NCBI RefSeq assembly: GCF_013030945.1
Contig: NZ_JABBXF010000063.1
Location: forward strand, 1 to 64,000
Source of the DNA: Streptomyces morookaense
GTDB lineage: Bacteria > Actinomycetota > Actinomycetes > Streptomycetales > Streptomycetaceae
Reading direction: 5' to 3'
DNA: 64,000 bases
Below the pieces are notes generated by a model that was not told the DNA's origin, did no database searches, and saw only the letters and a program-made list of their open reading frames with translations. The translations under genes and the position numbers were made by a program. Positions 17,204 to 25,185 of this stretch are shown piece by piece. The stretch's first letter is position 1. Each line of letters begins with the position of its first letter.

Positions 17204-18619
17204 ATGGCAAAGGCTCCCATTCTCACTCCCCGGGCGGAAGACTTCCCGCGCTGGTACCAGGACTTGATCAACAAGGCCGAGCTGGCCGACAACGGCCCGG
17301 TGCGCGGCACCATGGTCATCCGACCGTACGGTTACGGGCTCTGGGAGCGCATGCAGCAGGAGATGGACGCGCGGATCAAGGACGCGGGCGCCTCCAACGC
17401 GTACTTCCCGCTCTTCATCCCGCAGTCCTACCTCACGCGGGAGGCGGAGCACGTCGAGGGCTTCGCCCCCGAGCTCGCGGTCGTCACGCACGGCGGCGGC
17501 AAGGAACTGGAGGAGCCGGTCGTCGTCCGGCCGACCTCCGAGACGATCATCAACGAGTACTTCTCCAAGTGGGTGCAGAGCTACCGCGACCTGCCCCTGC
17601 TGATCAACCAGTGGGCGAACGTGGTCCGTTGGGAGATGCGCCCGCGCGTCTTCCTGCGCACCAGCGAATTCCTCTGGCAGGAGGGCCACACGGCCCACGC
17701 CACCTACGAGGACGCCCGCGAGTACGCCGCCCGCATCCACCGCGACGTCTACTACGACTTCATGGTCAACGTCCTGGGCATCGACGTGGTCCTCGGCCGC
17801 AAGACGCCCAAGGAGCGCTTCGCGGGCGCGATCAACACCCTCACCCTCGAGGGCATGATGGGCGACGGCAAGGCGCTGCAGATGGGCACCAGCCACGAGC
17901 TCGGCCAGAACTTCGCCAAGGCGTTCAACACCTCCTACCTGTCGAAGGACGGGCAGCAGGAGCTCGTCTGGCAGACCTCCTGGGGCGTCTCGACCCGCAT
18001 GGTCGGCGGTCTGATCATGTCGCACGGCGACGACAACGGCCTGCGCGTCCCGCCGCGGCTGGCGCCGGTCCAGGCCGTCGTCCTGGCGATCAAGGGTGAC
18101 GAGGCCGTGCTGGCCAAGGTCCGCGAGATCGGTGACGTGCTCAAGGCCGCGGGCGTCCGCGTGCAGGTCGACGACCGCACCGACACCCCCTTCGGCCGCC
18201 GCGCCGTGGACTGGGAGCTCAAGGGCGTTCCCGTCCGCATCGAGATCGGCCCGCGCGACCTGGAGAACGGCACCGCGATGCTGGCCCGCCGCATTCCGGG
18301 CGGCAAGGAGCCGGTGCGCATCGACGAGCTGGCCGCGCTGCTGCCGAAGGTCCTGGAGGAGGACCAGGAGCTGCTGCTGCGCCAGTCGCGCGAGCGCCGC
18401 GTCTCCCGCACGACGGACGTGAAGACCATCGGCGAGGCGGCCGAGGCCGCGGTCGCCGGCGGCTGGGCGCGGATCCCGTGGTCGGTGCTGGGCACGGAGG
18501 GCGAGGCCGAGCTGGCCGAGCAGGCCGTGACGGTGCGCTGCCTGGTGAACGAGGACGGCTCCGTGCCGGAGTCGGACGACGCCCCGGGCGCCCTGGCGAT
18601 CGTCGCGCGCGCCTACTGA
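17204..18619 (+). CDS. proS: Prolyl-tRNA synthetase, short archaeal/eukaryotic-like form
   Basis: A 471-residue class II aminoacyl-tRNA synthetase that charges tRNA-Pro. It has no YbaK-type editing insertion, unlike the ~570-residue bacterial form, and follows the archaeal/eukaryotic architecture. Visible motifs: PRAEDFPRWYQDLI at the N-terminus, VVRPTSETIINEYFSKW (motif 2 region), RTSEFLWQEGHTAHAT, LQMGTSHELGQNFAKAFN, and WGVSTRMVGGLIMSHGDD (motif 3 region), then an anticodon-binding domain. The ATG at 17204 begins MAKAPILTPR, typical of this form. From memory, Streptomyces also carry the long bacterial ProRS elsewhere, so this may be a second enzyme. No T-box is recognised in the leader. 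Confidence 0.9.
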   Translation: MAKAPILTPRAEDFPRWYQDLINKAELADNGPVRGTMVIRPYGYGLWERMQQEMDARIKDAGASNAYFPLFIPQSYLTREAEHVEGFAPELAVVTHGGGKELEEPVVVRPTSETIINEYFSKWVQSYRDLPLLINQWANVVRWEMRPRVFLRTSEFLWQEGHTAHATYEDAREYAARIHRDVYYDFMVNVLGIDVVLGRKTPKERFAGAINTLTLEGMMGDGKALQMGTSHELGQNFAKAFNTSYLSKDGQQELVWQTSWGVSTRMVGGLIMSHGDDNGLRVPPRLAPVQAVVLAIKGDEAVLAKVREIGDVLKAAGVRVQVDDRTDTPFGRRAVDWELKGVPVRIEIGPRDLENGTAMLARRIPGGKEPVRIDELAALLPKVLEEDQELLLRQSRERRVSRTTDVKTIGEAAEAAVAGGWARIPWSVLGTEGEAELAEQAVTVRCLVNEDGSVPESDDAPGALAIVARAY

Positions 18620-18766
18620 GGCACCGTCCGGTCGGCGCGTGAGTGCTGACTGATGCGTCAGTACGTCCCACCTTGCGAACAGGTGCGCGGGTTCTCCGCA
18701 GTTCTGCGCACCCGCCCTCGTCGGGGCGTATGAGGCGGGAAACTGACTGGTACGTGCAAAATATTT

Positions 18767-18800
18767 GGGATGGCCCGGTATCGGAACACCGGGCCGTCCC
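18767..18800 (+). promoter_or_regulatory. Leader hairpin upstream of the SprT-like gene
   Basis: A 13-bp stem with one wobble, GGGATGGCCCGGT (18767-18779) against 18788-18800, has an 8-nt loop and ends 16 bp before the GTG start. An A/T-rich stretch (18757-18766) precedes it. It could terminate proS transcription or affect translation of the next gene. Confidence 0.45.
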
Positions 18801-18816
18801 TGCTCGTTGTCACGAC

Positions 18817-19407
18817 GTGAGCACGACACCACCTGTACTCGCCGCAGAGCTGGCGCAGGCGTGGGCCGACATTCAGCGGTACCACCCCGAGCTGCCGGAT
18901 CTAGCCGCGCCCGAATCGTTGATCGGGGAGTCGTCGTCCGCCTGTGGCGCCGAGCTCTCCTTCGAAAGGCTGCTGCACGAGGCAGTGCACGGCATCGCGG
19001 CCGCCCGCGGTGTCCGGGACACCTCACGCGCCGGCCGCTACCACAACCGCCGGTTCCTGGCGATCGCAGAGGAGCTGGGACTCGACCACAGCGAAGAGCC
19101 GCATCCCAGCAGCGGCTTCTCCCTGGTCGTGCTCAACCCGGAGGCGCGCAAGCGCTACCGGCCCACCATGGACAGACTGCAGCGGGCCCTCAAGGCGCAC
19201 ACGGTCGCCACGGCGGCCGACACCACCCGTACCTTCCGGGGCCCGGCGGCCCGGCACGGCTCGTCCGGCGGCGGGGTGCGGGTGAAGGCGGTGTGCGACT
19301 GCGGGCGCAACGTCCGGGTCGTGCCCTCCGTGCTCGCGCAGGCACCGATCATGTGCGGCGGCTGCGGGCAGCCGTTCCGCATCCCGGAGACCGTTTCCGT
19401 CGGCTGA
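18817..19407 (+). CDS. SprT-like zinc-binding protein (putative metalloprotease)
   Basis: A 196-residue protein with a zinc-protease-like LLHEAVHGIAAAR (HExxH) near residue 50, a conserved GRYHNRRFLAIAEELG region, and a C-terminal zinc-ribbon with a CDCGRN pair and a CGGCGQPF pair. This pattern fits SprT-domain proteins of actinobacteria. The function is not known to me; peptidase activity is inference. The GTG start (MSTTPPVLAAELAQAW) is chosen from the onset of family-like sequence. The Shine-Dalgarno is weak. It stands between proS and the rpsP operon. Confidence 0.7.
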   Translation: MSTTPPVLAAELAQAWADIQRYHPELPDLAAPESLIGESSSACGAELSFERLLHEAVHGIAAARGVRDTSRAGRYHNRRFLAIAEELGLDHSEEPHPSSGFSLVVLNPEARKRYRPTMDRLQRALKAHTVATAADTTRTFRGPAARHGSSGGGVRVKAVCDCGRNVRVVPSVLAQAPIMCGGCGQPFRIPETVSVG

Positions 19408-19473
19408 GGCGGGCCCGGGCCGGTTCACGGGGTGCGGCAGGCCGGTCCGGGTCGGCCGCCCCCGGCCGGTATG

Positions 19474-19486
19474 GCACAATGGGGGG
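19474..19486 (+). promoter_or_regulatory. Probable rpsP promoter core
   Basis: GCACAATGGGGGG contains a CACAAT -10-like hexamer about 135 bp upstream of rpsP. The identical 13-mer occurs upstream of the DUF2469 gene (26430-26442). A -35 element is not obvious. Confidence 0.45.
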
Positions 19487-19614
19487 CTGTACTCGACAGT
19501 CGCACAGGACCCCTCTCTCCTCCGGCTGACGCGTCCATCGGGCACCCGAGTACCGCAACCCCACGTGGCATCCCGTTGTGCCCAACCACGTCAAGACCAG
19601 GAGACACCACTCCA

Positions 19615-20049
19615 GTGGCAGTCAAGATCAAGCTGAAGCGTCTGGGCAAGATCCGTTCGCCTCACTACCGCATCGTCATCGCCGACTCCCGCACCCGCCG
19701 TGACGGCCGTGCGATCGAGGAGATCGGCCTGTACCACCCGGTGCAGAACCCCTCGCGCATCGAGGTCAACAGCGAGCGCGCCCAGTACTGGCTGAGCGTC
19801 GGCGCCCAGCCGACCGAGCCCGTGCTCGCCATCCTCAAGGTCACCGGCGACTGGCAGAAGTTCAAGGGCCTGCCGGCCCCGGCCCCGATGCTCGTGGCCG
19901 AGCCGAAGGACAAGCGCGCCGCGTTCGACGAGTTCACCAAGGCTCTCGAGGCGAGCGAGGCGAAGGGTGAGGCCATCACCCCGAAGGCCAAGAAGTCGGA
20001 GAAGAAGGACGAGGCCGCCGAGGCCGAGTCCGCGTCGACCGAGGCCTGA
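19615..20049 (+). CDS. rpsP: 30S ribosomal protein S16
   Basis: 144 residues. The conserved S16 core covers residues 2-80 (AVKIKLKRLGKIRSPHYRIV, then DSRTRRDGRAIEEIGLYHP and the EVNSERAQYWLSVGAQPT region). It is followed by a Lys/Glu/Ala-rich C-terminal tail longer than in E. coli, typical of actinobacteria. The GTG at 19615 has AGGAG at 19599-19603. It is first in rpsP-khpA-rimM-trmD-rplS and has a leader of about 130 nt that contains ACGTGG/CCACGT complementarity. Confidence 0.97.
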   Translation: MAVKIKLKRLGKIRSPHYRIVIADSRTRRDGRAIEEIGLYHPVQNPSRIEVNSERAQYWLSVGAQPTEPVLAILKVTGDWQKFKGLPAPAPMLVAEPKDKRAAFDEFTKALEASEAKGEAITPKAKKSEKKDEAAEAESASTEA

Positions 20050-20051
20050 GG

Positions 20052-20291
20052 ATGCTCGAGGAGGCCCTTGAGCACCTCGTGAAGGGCATCGTCGACAACC
20101 CCGACGACGTGCAGGTCGCCTCGCGCAACCTGCGCCGCGGGCGCGTGCTGGAGGTCCGGGTCCACCCCGACGACCTCGGCAAGGTGATCGGCCGCAACGG
20201 CCGCACCGCGCGTGCACTGCGGACTGTCGTGGGTGCCATCGGCGGCCGGGGCATCCGCGTCGACCTCGTCGACGTGGACCACGTTCGCTGA
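20052..20291 (+). CDS. khpA: KH-domain RNA-binding protein (KhpA type)
   Basis: A 79-residue protein made of one type II KH domain with the GxxG loop in VIGRNGRTARAL (about residues 46-57). It binds RNA without a known catalytic role. Homologues act with KhpB/Jag in other bacteria (established in streptococci). The start lies two bases after the rpsP stop, so the genes are translationally coupled. The position between rpsP and rimM is conserved in actinobacteria. Confidence 0.9.
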   Translation: MLEEALEHLVKGIVDNPDDVQVASRNLRRGRVLEVRVHPDDLGKVIGRNGRTARALRTVVGAIGGRGIRVDLVDVDHVR

Positions 20292-20311
20292 GCAAGCGAT
20301 TGAGCACCGGC

Positions 20312-20344
20312 ACGGGCCGGGAAGGGTTCTCCTTCCCGGCCCGT
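20312..20344 (+). terminator. Hairpin between khpA and rimM
   Basis: A perfect 14-bp stem, ACGGGCCGGGAAGG (20312-20325) against 20331-20344, has a 5-nt loop and no U-tract. It likely attenuates or separates rpsP-khpA from rimM-trmD, which are otherwise co-oriented 97 bp apart. Confidence 0.6.
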
Positions 20345-20388
20345 TGTCGCGTTCGTACGGAAAAACCTGAAGGACAGAGGATCGGATC

Positions 20389-20985
20389 GTGCAGCTCGTA
20401 GTCGGCAGGATCGGCCGCGCCCACGGGATCAAGGGCGAGGTCACCGTTGAGGTGCGTACGGACGAGCCCGAGCTGCGGCTCGGACCCGGTGCCGTGCTGG
20501 CCACCGACCCGGCCGGTGCCGGGCCGCTGACCGTCGAGTCCGGCCGGGTGCACAGCGGCCGGCTGCTGCTCCGCTTCACCGGCGTCGCCGACCGCAACGC
20601 CGCCGAGGCGCTGCGCAACACCCTCCTGATCGCCGAGGTCGACCCGGACGAGACGCCCGAGGACCCCGAGGAGTTCTACGACCACCAGCTGATGGACCTC
20701 GAGGTCGTCACCGTCGACGGCACGGTCGTCGGCCGGATCGCGGAGATCTCCCACCTGCCCTCGCAGGATCTGTTCATCGTGGAGCGCCCCGACGGCGGCG
20801 AGGTCATGATCCCGTTCGTCTCCGAGATCGTCACGGAGATCGACCTGGACGCCCAGCGCGCGGTCGTCGACCCGCCGCGCGGTCTCCTCGACGCCGCCGA
20901 GGCCGAGGTCGCGAGCTCCCGCGAGGAGAGCTCCGAGGAAGAGGGCTCCGGCGAAGAGGGCACCCGCGAAGAGGGTGACGCCTGA
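20389..20985 (+). CDS. rimM: Ribosome maturation factor RimM
   Basis: A 198-residue 16S rRNA processing factor that binds S19 during 30S assembly. The N-terminal β-barrel begins VVGRIGRAHGIKGEV, and the PRC-barrel contains EFYDHQLMDLEV and the VMIPFV strand. The C-terminus carries an acidic, imperfect tandem repeat of EEG units encoded by 15-bp DNA repeats around 20936-20980. The GTG at 20389 follows AGAGGA. Its stop overlaps the trmD ATG by one base. Confidence 0.95.
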   Translation: MQLVVGRIGRAHGIKGEVTVEVRTDEPELRLGPGAVLATDPAGAGPLTVESGRVHSGRLLLRFTGVADRNAAEALRNTLLIAEVDPDETPEDPEEFYDHQLMDLEVVTVDGTVVGRIAEISHLPSQDLFIVERPDGGEVMIPFVSEIVTEIDLDAQRAVVDPPRGLLDAAEAEVASSREESSEEEGSGEEGTREEGDA

Positions 20986-21794
20986 TGCGCCTCGACGTCG
21001 TCACGATCTTCCCCGAGTACCTCGAACCGCTGAACGTCTCGCTCGTCGGCAAGGCCCGCGCCCGCGGGCAGCTGGATGTGCGCATCCACGACCTGCGCGG
21101 CTGGACGCACGACAAGCACAACACCGTCGACGACACCCCGTACGGCGGCGGCCCCGGCATGGTGATGAAGCCCGAGCCGTGGGGCGAGGCGCTCGACGAG
21201 ATCATCGCCTCGGGCGAGGGGGAGCCCGTGATCGTGGTCCCCACCCCGAGCGGCAGGCCGTTCACCCAGGAACTGGCCGTCGAGCTCTCGGAGAAGCCGT
21301 GGCTGGTGTTCACCCCGGCCCGCTACGAGGGCATCGACCGCCGCGTCATCGAGGAGTACGGCGACCGCGTCGACGTGCGCGAGGTCTCCATCGGCGACTA
21401 TGTGCTGGCCGGCGGCGAGGCCCCGGTCCTGGTGATGGTCGAGGCCGTCGCCCGGCTGCTGCCCGGAGTGCTGGGCAACGCCGAGTCGCACCGCGACGAC
21501 TCCTTCGCACCCGGCGCCATGGCCGACCTGCTGGAGGGCCCGGTCTACACCAAGCCCCCGGAGTGGCGCGGCCGCGGCATACCGGAGGTGCTGGTCAGCG
21601 GCCACCACGGGAAGATCGCCCGCTGGCGCCGCGACGAGGCGCTGCGCCGGACGGCCGCGAACCGGCCCGACCTGATCGAGCGGGCCGACCCGGCGGCGTT
21701 CGACAAGAAGGACCGCGAAATGCTCTCGATCCTGGGCTGGGCCCCGGGCGATGACGGCCGATTTGGGCGTCCGGGGCAGGCCGTGGAAGAATGA
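20985..21794 (+). CDS. trmD: tRNA (guanine-N1-)-methyltransferase TrmD
   Basis: A 269-residue SPOUT methyltransferase that makes m1G37 in tRNAs reading CNN codons and prevents frameshifting. Motifs: IFPEYLEPL at the N-terminus, DDTPYGGGPGMVMKPEP (the catalytic loop), RYEGIDRRVIEEY, and the trefoil-knot SAM site SIGDYVLAGGEAPVLVM. It overlaps rimM by one base and precedes rplS by 131 bp. Confidence 0.97.
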   Translation: MRLDVVTIFPEYLEPLNVSLVGKARARGQLDVRIHDLRGWTHDKHNTVDDTPYGGGPGMVMKPEPWGEALDEIIASGEGEPVIVVPTPSGRPFTQELAVELSEKPWLVFTPARYEGIDRRVIEEYGDRVDVREVSIGDYVLAGGEAPVLVMVEAVARLLPGVLGNAESHRDDSFAPGAMADLLEGPVYTKPPEWRGRGIPEVLVSGHHGKIARWRRDEALRRTAANRPDLIERADPAAFDKKDREMLSILGWAPGDDGRFGRPGQAVEE

Positions 21795-21887
21795 GCCGTT
21801 GCCTTGCGTCCGGCGCGCGCCCCTGCCACAGGGGGAAAGACGCCGCCCGCCGCCCAGGCAGCACCTTCGACTTTCCGGAACCGTTCC

Positions 21888-21909
21888 GCCGATGACCTGT
21901 GGCATCGGC
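21888..21909 (+). promoter_or_regulatory. Leader hairpin of rplS
   Basis: A perfect 7-bp stem, GCCGATG (21888-21894) against 21903-21909, has an 8-nt loop and lies immediately before the GAGGAAG ribosome site and the rplS ATG. It could be a ribosomal-protein leader element. I do not recognise it as a named L19 leader. Confidence 0.35.
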
Positions 21910-21925
21910 GAGGAAGCAGACTCGT

Positions 21926-22276
21926 ATGTCCTCCCTGCTCGACAACGTCAACGCCGCGTCGCTGCGCACCGACGTCCCCGCCTTCCGTCCCGGTGACACC
22001 GTGAACGTCCACGTTCGCGTCATCGAGGGCAACCGCTCCCGTATCCAGCAGTTCAAGGGTGTCGTCATCCGCCGTCAGGGCGCGGGCATCAGCGAGACCT
22101 TCACGGTCCGCAAGGTCTCCTTCTCCGTCGGCGTCGAGCGCACCTTCCCGGTGCACAGCCCGATCTTCGAGAAGATCGAGCTCGTGACCCGCGGTGACGT
22201 CCGTCGCGCCAAGCTGTACTACCTCCGTGAGCTGCGCGGCAAGGCCGCGAAGATCAAGGAGAAGCGCGAGCGCTGA
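21926..22276 (+). CDS. rplS: 50S ribosomal protein L19
   Basis: A 116-residue L19 with the core PAFRPGDTVNVHVRVIEGNR, IQQFKGVVIRRQGAGISETFTVRK and RRAKLYYLRELRGKAAKIKEKR. The ATG at 21926 has GAGGAAG upstream. An in-frame ATG nine codons earlier lacks a ribosome site. It is last in the ribosomal block and 45 bp before sipW. Confidence 0.97.
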   Translation: MSSLLDNVNAASLRTDVPAFRPGDTVNVHVRVIEGNRSRIQQFKGVVIRRQGAGISETFTVRKVSFSVGVERTFPVHSPIFEKIELVTRGDVRRAKLYYLRELRGKAAKIKEKRER

Positions 22277-22321
22277 TCTGCTCGTCGGAGTCCCGACCGG
22301 GCCGGATAGGCTTTCGGTCCG

Positions 22322-23152
22322 ATGGACACCGACGCACAGTTCGCACAGCTTCCGGAGCGCGACCACTCTCCAGAACCCGTCGAGGGGGAGGAGCAGGGGT
22401 CGCGCTCCGCGCATGTCCGGGGCTCCTCCCCGCTGCGCGCCCTGCGGGAGTGGGCGACGGGCGGCGGGCCGCTGCGCCGGGCCGTGCTGCTGCTGGCCTG
22501 CTGCATGGTGTTCGTGCTCCTGGTCAGCAGCTATCTGGTGCAGCCCTTTCTGATCCCGAGCGGCTCGATGGAGAACACGCTCCGGATCGGCGACCGGGTG
22601 CTCGTCAACAAACTCGCCTACCGCTTCGGTGACACGCCGCGCCGCGGCGACGTGATCGTCTTCGACGGCACCGACTCCTTCGTCCAGGACCCGCCCCCCG
22701 AGAACCCGGTGACGGCGGTGATCCGCAAGGCGGGCTCTTCCGTGGGCCTGATGACCCCGGCGGGCACGGATTACGTCAAGCGGGTCGTGGGCATCGGCGG
22801 CGACCGCGTCACCTGCTGCGACAAGCGCGGGCTGCTGCAGGTCAACGGCCATCCGGTGCTGGAGGACGGCTATCTCCACCCCGGCGACGCCCCGTCCCGG
22901 GTACCGTTCGACATCGTGGTGCCGGAGGGAAAGCTCTGGGTCATGGGGGATCACCGCGACGACTCCCGTGACTCCCGTGATCATCTGGGGGAGCCCGGCG
23001 GGGGCACGGTCCCCGTGGACCGGGTCATAGGACGTGCCGACTGGATCGGCTGGCCGTTCGGCCGGATCCGCTCGCTGCCGAGGACCGGCGCCTTCGACGG
23101 CGTGCCGGCTCCGGGGCGGGGGGCCGCCCACGGCGGTATGCCGCATGGGTAG
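22322..23152 (+). CDS. sipW: Type I signal peptidase SipW
   Basis: A 276-residue S26 signal peptidase that removes signal peptides from exported proteins. It has a cytoplasmic acidic N-terminus, one membrane span (about residues 53-73), then the nucleophile region PSGSMENTL with Ser82 and the general-base Lys153 in DYVKRVVGIGGDRVTC, and the MGDHRDDSRDSRDH box. It ends without a hydrophobic tail, matching SipW, the one enzyme of the S. lividans set without a C-terminal anchor. It overlaps sipX by 8 bp. Confidence 0.9.
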   Translation: MDTDAQFAQLPERDHSPEPVEGEEQGSRSAHVRGSSPLRALREWATGGGPLRRAVLLLACCMVFVLLVSSYLVQPFLIPSGSMENTLRIGDRVLVNKLAYRFGDTPRRGDVIVFDGTDSFVQDPPPENPVTAVIRKAGSSVGLMTPAGTDYVKRVVGIGGDRVTCCDKRGLLQVNGHPVLEDGYLHPGDAPSRVPFDIVVPEGKLWVMGDHRDDSRDSRDHLGEPGGGTVPVDRVIGRADWIGWPFGRIRSLPRTGAFDGVPAPGRGAAHGGMPHG

Positions 23153-24263
23153 CCACAGCCGTGCTGCCACCGGGGGGCGCGGCCGGGCGGCAGGACGCGC
23201 GGCCGAGGAGACCCCCGTACCGGAGGGCCGGGCCGCGCGGCGGAAGGCCGCACGCCGGGCCGTGCGGCGCAGGCGCCGGGCCACGATCCGCGAGGTGCCG
23301 GTCCTCATAGCGGTGGCGCTGCTGATCGCGCTGGTGCTCAAGACGTTCCTGGTCCAGGCGTTCGTCATCCCGTCCGGTTCCATGGAGCAGACCATCCGGA
23401 TCGGCGACCGGGTGCTCGTCGACAAGCTGACGCCCTGGTTCGGGTCCACACCGCAGCGCGGTGACGTGGTGGTCTTCAAGGACCCGGGCGGCTGGCTGGA
23501 GGGCGAGCAGACGCACACCGGGCAGGATCCGGTGGGCATCCGGCAGATCAAGCAGGGGCTGACGTTCATCGGCCTGCTGCCGTCCGCCGACGAGCAGGAC
23601 CTGATCAAGCGCGTGATCGGCACCGGTGGCGACACCGTCAAGTGCTGCGACAAGGACGGCAAAATCACGGTCAACGGAACGCCGTTGGACGAGCCGTACA
23701 TCCACCCCGGCAACCCGCCCTCACAGATCCGCTTCGAGGTGAAGGTGCCCCGGGGACGGCTCTTCGTCATGGGGGACCACCGCTCCAATTCGGCCGATTC
23801 CCGCTTCCATCTGGACGAGGCCGGGCAGGGGACCGTACCGGAGAACCTGGTGGTCGGGCGGGCGATCGTGATCGCCTGGCCGTTCGACCACTGGCGCGGG
23901 CTGTCCGGATCCGGCACTTTTTCTTCGGTCGGGGACGCGCCGTCGGCGGGAGCGCGGGCGGGCGCCCCGGAGCATAGGGTGTCCCCCACGGATCAGGAAG
24001 GATTGATCCGGCTCCCGACCCCTGCGGAACTCCCGCTCGTTATGGGAGTGGTGGGCCTGCGTCGTATGTACGACAGGCGGCAGCGTGGAGTGAGGAGTGG
24101 ATTGTGGGGGATTTGGCGGTCGGCGCACGGTCCGGTCACGGAGAGCCCGAGAAGCGGCCGGGCGGGCCGGACGGGGCACCGGGGTCACCGAGGGGTGACG
24201 CGCCCGATGAGGCCATGTCCCAGGCCGAGGCCGGGCCGGCCGGGCCGGAGAACGGAGAGGTGA
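23145..24263 (+). CDS. sipX: Type I signal peptidase SipX
   Basis: 372 residues. The N-terminus is very basic (Arg-rich to about residue 45), followed by one membrane span and the catalytic region IPSGSMEQTIRIGDRVLVDK. The lysine box LIKRVIGTGGDTVKCC and the MGDHRSNSADSRFH box follow. A short hydrophobic segment (LPLVMGVVGL) resembles the C-terminal anchor of SipX. The last ~50 codons overlap the sipY start region in another frame (24104-24263) and are Arg/Gly-rich, so the real end may matter less than the core. The ATG at 23145 lies inside the end of sipW. Confidence 0.85.
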   Translation: MGSHSRAATGGRGRAAGRAAEETPVPEGRAARRKAARRAVRRRRRATIREVPVLIAVALLIALVLKTFLVQAFVIPSGSMEQTIRIGDRVLVDKLTPWFGSTPQRGDVVVFKDPGGWLEGEQTHTGQDPVGIRQIKQGLTFIGLLPSADEQDLIKRVIGTGGDTVKCCDKDGKITVNGTPLDEPYIHPGNPPSQIRFEVKVPRGRLFVMGDHRSNSADSRFHLDEAGQGTVPENLVVGRAIVIAWPFDHWRGLSGSGTFSSVGDAPSAGARAGAPEHRVSPTDQEGLIRLPTPAELPLVMGVVGLRRMYDRRQRGVRSGLWGIWRSAHGPVTESPRSGRAGRTGHRGHRGVTRPMRPCPRPRPGRPGRRTER

Positions 24264-25102
24264 CGTCCGGGGAGGAGCCCCCGCGGGCGTCCGGGCGGGG
24301 TGCGAACAACATGGTGCCCAAGAAGCAACGATCCTTCTGGAAGGAGCTGCCGATCCTGGTCGGCATCGCTCTCGTCCTCGCGCTCATCATCAAGACGTTC
24401 CTGGTGCAGGCGTTCTCCATCCCGTCGGAGTCGATGCAGAACACCCTGCAGCGCGGTGACCGGGTGCTGGTCGACAAGCTCACGCCGTGGTTCGGCTCCA
24501 AACCCGAGCGCGGCGAGGTCGTCGTCTTCCACGATCCGGGCGGCTGGCTCGGCGAGACCCCCCAGCAGGACAACGGCCCCATCGCGGGCGGCCTGCAGAA
24601 GGTGCTCAGCTTCATCGGCCTGATGCCCTCGGCCGAGGAGAAGGACCTCATCAAGCGGGTCATCGCGACCGGCGGGGACACCGTCGAGTGCAAGGGCAAC
24701 AACGACCCGGTGGTCGTCAACGGCAAGCCGCTGAACGAGCCGTACATCTTCCCGGGCAACACGCCTTGCGGTGACAAGCCGTTCGGCCCGATCAAGGTGC
24801 CCAAGGGCCGGATCTGGGTCATGGGCGACCACCGCCAGGACTCCCTCGACTCCCGCTACCACCAGGAGCTGGACAAGTACCAGGGCACGGTCTCGGAGGA
24901 CGAGGTCGTCGGGCGCGCCATCGTCGTCGCCTGGCCGCTGAACCGCTGGTCCACGCTGCCGGTGCCGGACACCTTCGACCAGCCGGGCCTGAGCGCGGCG
25001 GCCGCTGCCGCACCGCCCGCGCTGGGGCTGGCGGGCGCGGTGCCGCTGGTGCTGTGGCGCCGCCGCCGGATCACCGTCCGGAAGGCCGCGCAGAAGGGCT
25101 GA
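24104..25102 (+). CDS. sipY: Type I signal peptidase SipY
   Basis: 332 residues. A long polar N-terminus (about 75 residues) precedes a membrane span with GIALVLALIIKTFLVQAF, then IPSESMQNTLQRGDRVLVDK (catalytic Ser), LIKRVIATGGDTVEC (catalytic Lys) and MGDHRQDSLDSRYH. A second hydrophobic segment, LGLAGAVPLVLW, with basic residues after it, anchors the C-terminus. The GTG at 24104 (MGDLAVGARSGHG) is used because it matches the family start. It overlaps sipX by 160 bp. ATG at 24311 (MVPKKQRSF) is an alternative that would shorten the overlap. Confidence 0.85.
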   Translation: MGDLAVGARSGHGEPEKRPGGPDGAPGSPRGDAPDEAMSQAEAGPAGPENGEVTSGEEPPRASGRGANNMVPKKQRSFWKELPILVGIALVLALIIKTFLVQAFSIPSESMQNTLQRGDRVLVDKLTPWFGSKPERGEVVVFHDPGGWLGETPQQDNGPIAGGLQKVLSFIGLMPSAEEKDLIKRVIATGGDTVECKGNNDPVVVNGKPLNEPYIFPGNTPCGDKPFGPIKVPKGRIWVMGDHRQDSLDSRYHQELDKYQGTVSEDEVVGRAIVVAWPLNRWSTLPVPDTFDQPGLSAAAAAAPPALGLAGAVPLVLWRRRRITVRKAAQKG

Positions 25103-25185
25103 CCGGCGCCGGTACCCCCGGGTAGGGTGCGATTCCATGCCGCCGCGGGCGGCGGGATGCGGATCCGAGGCACACGGGGGTCGCG

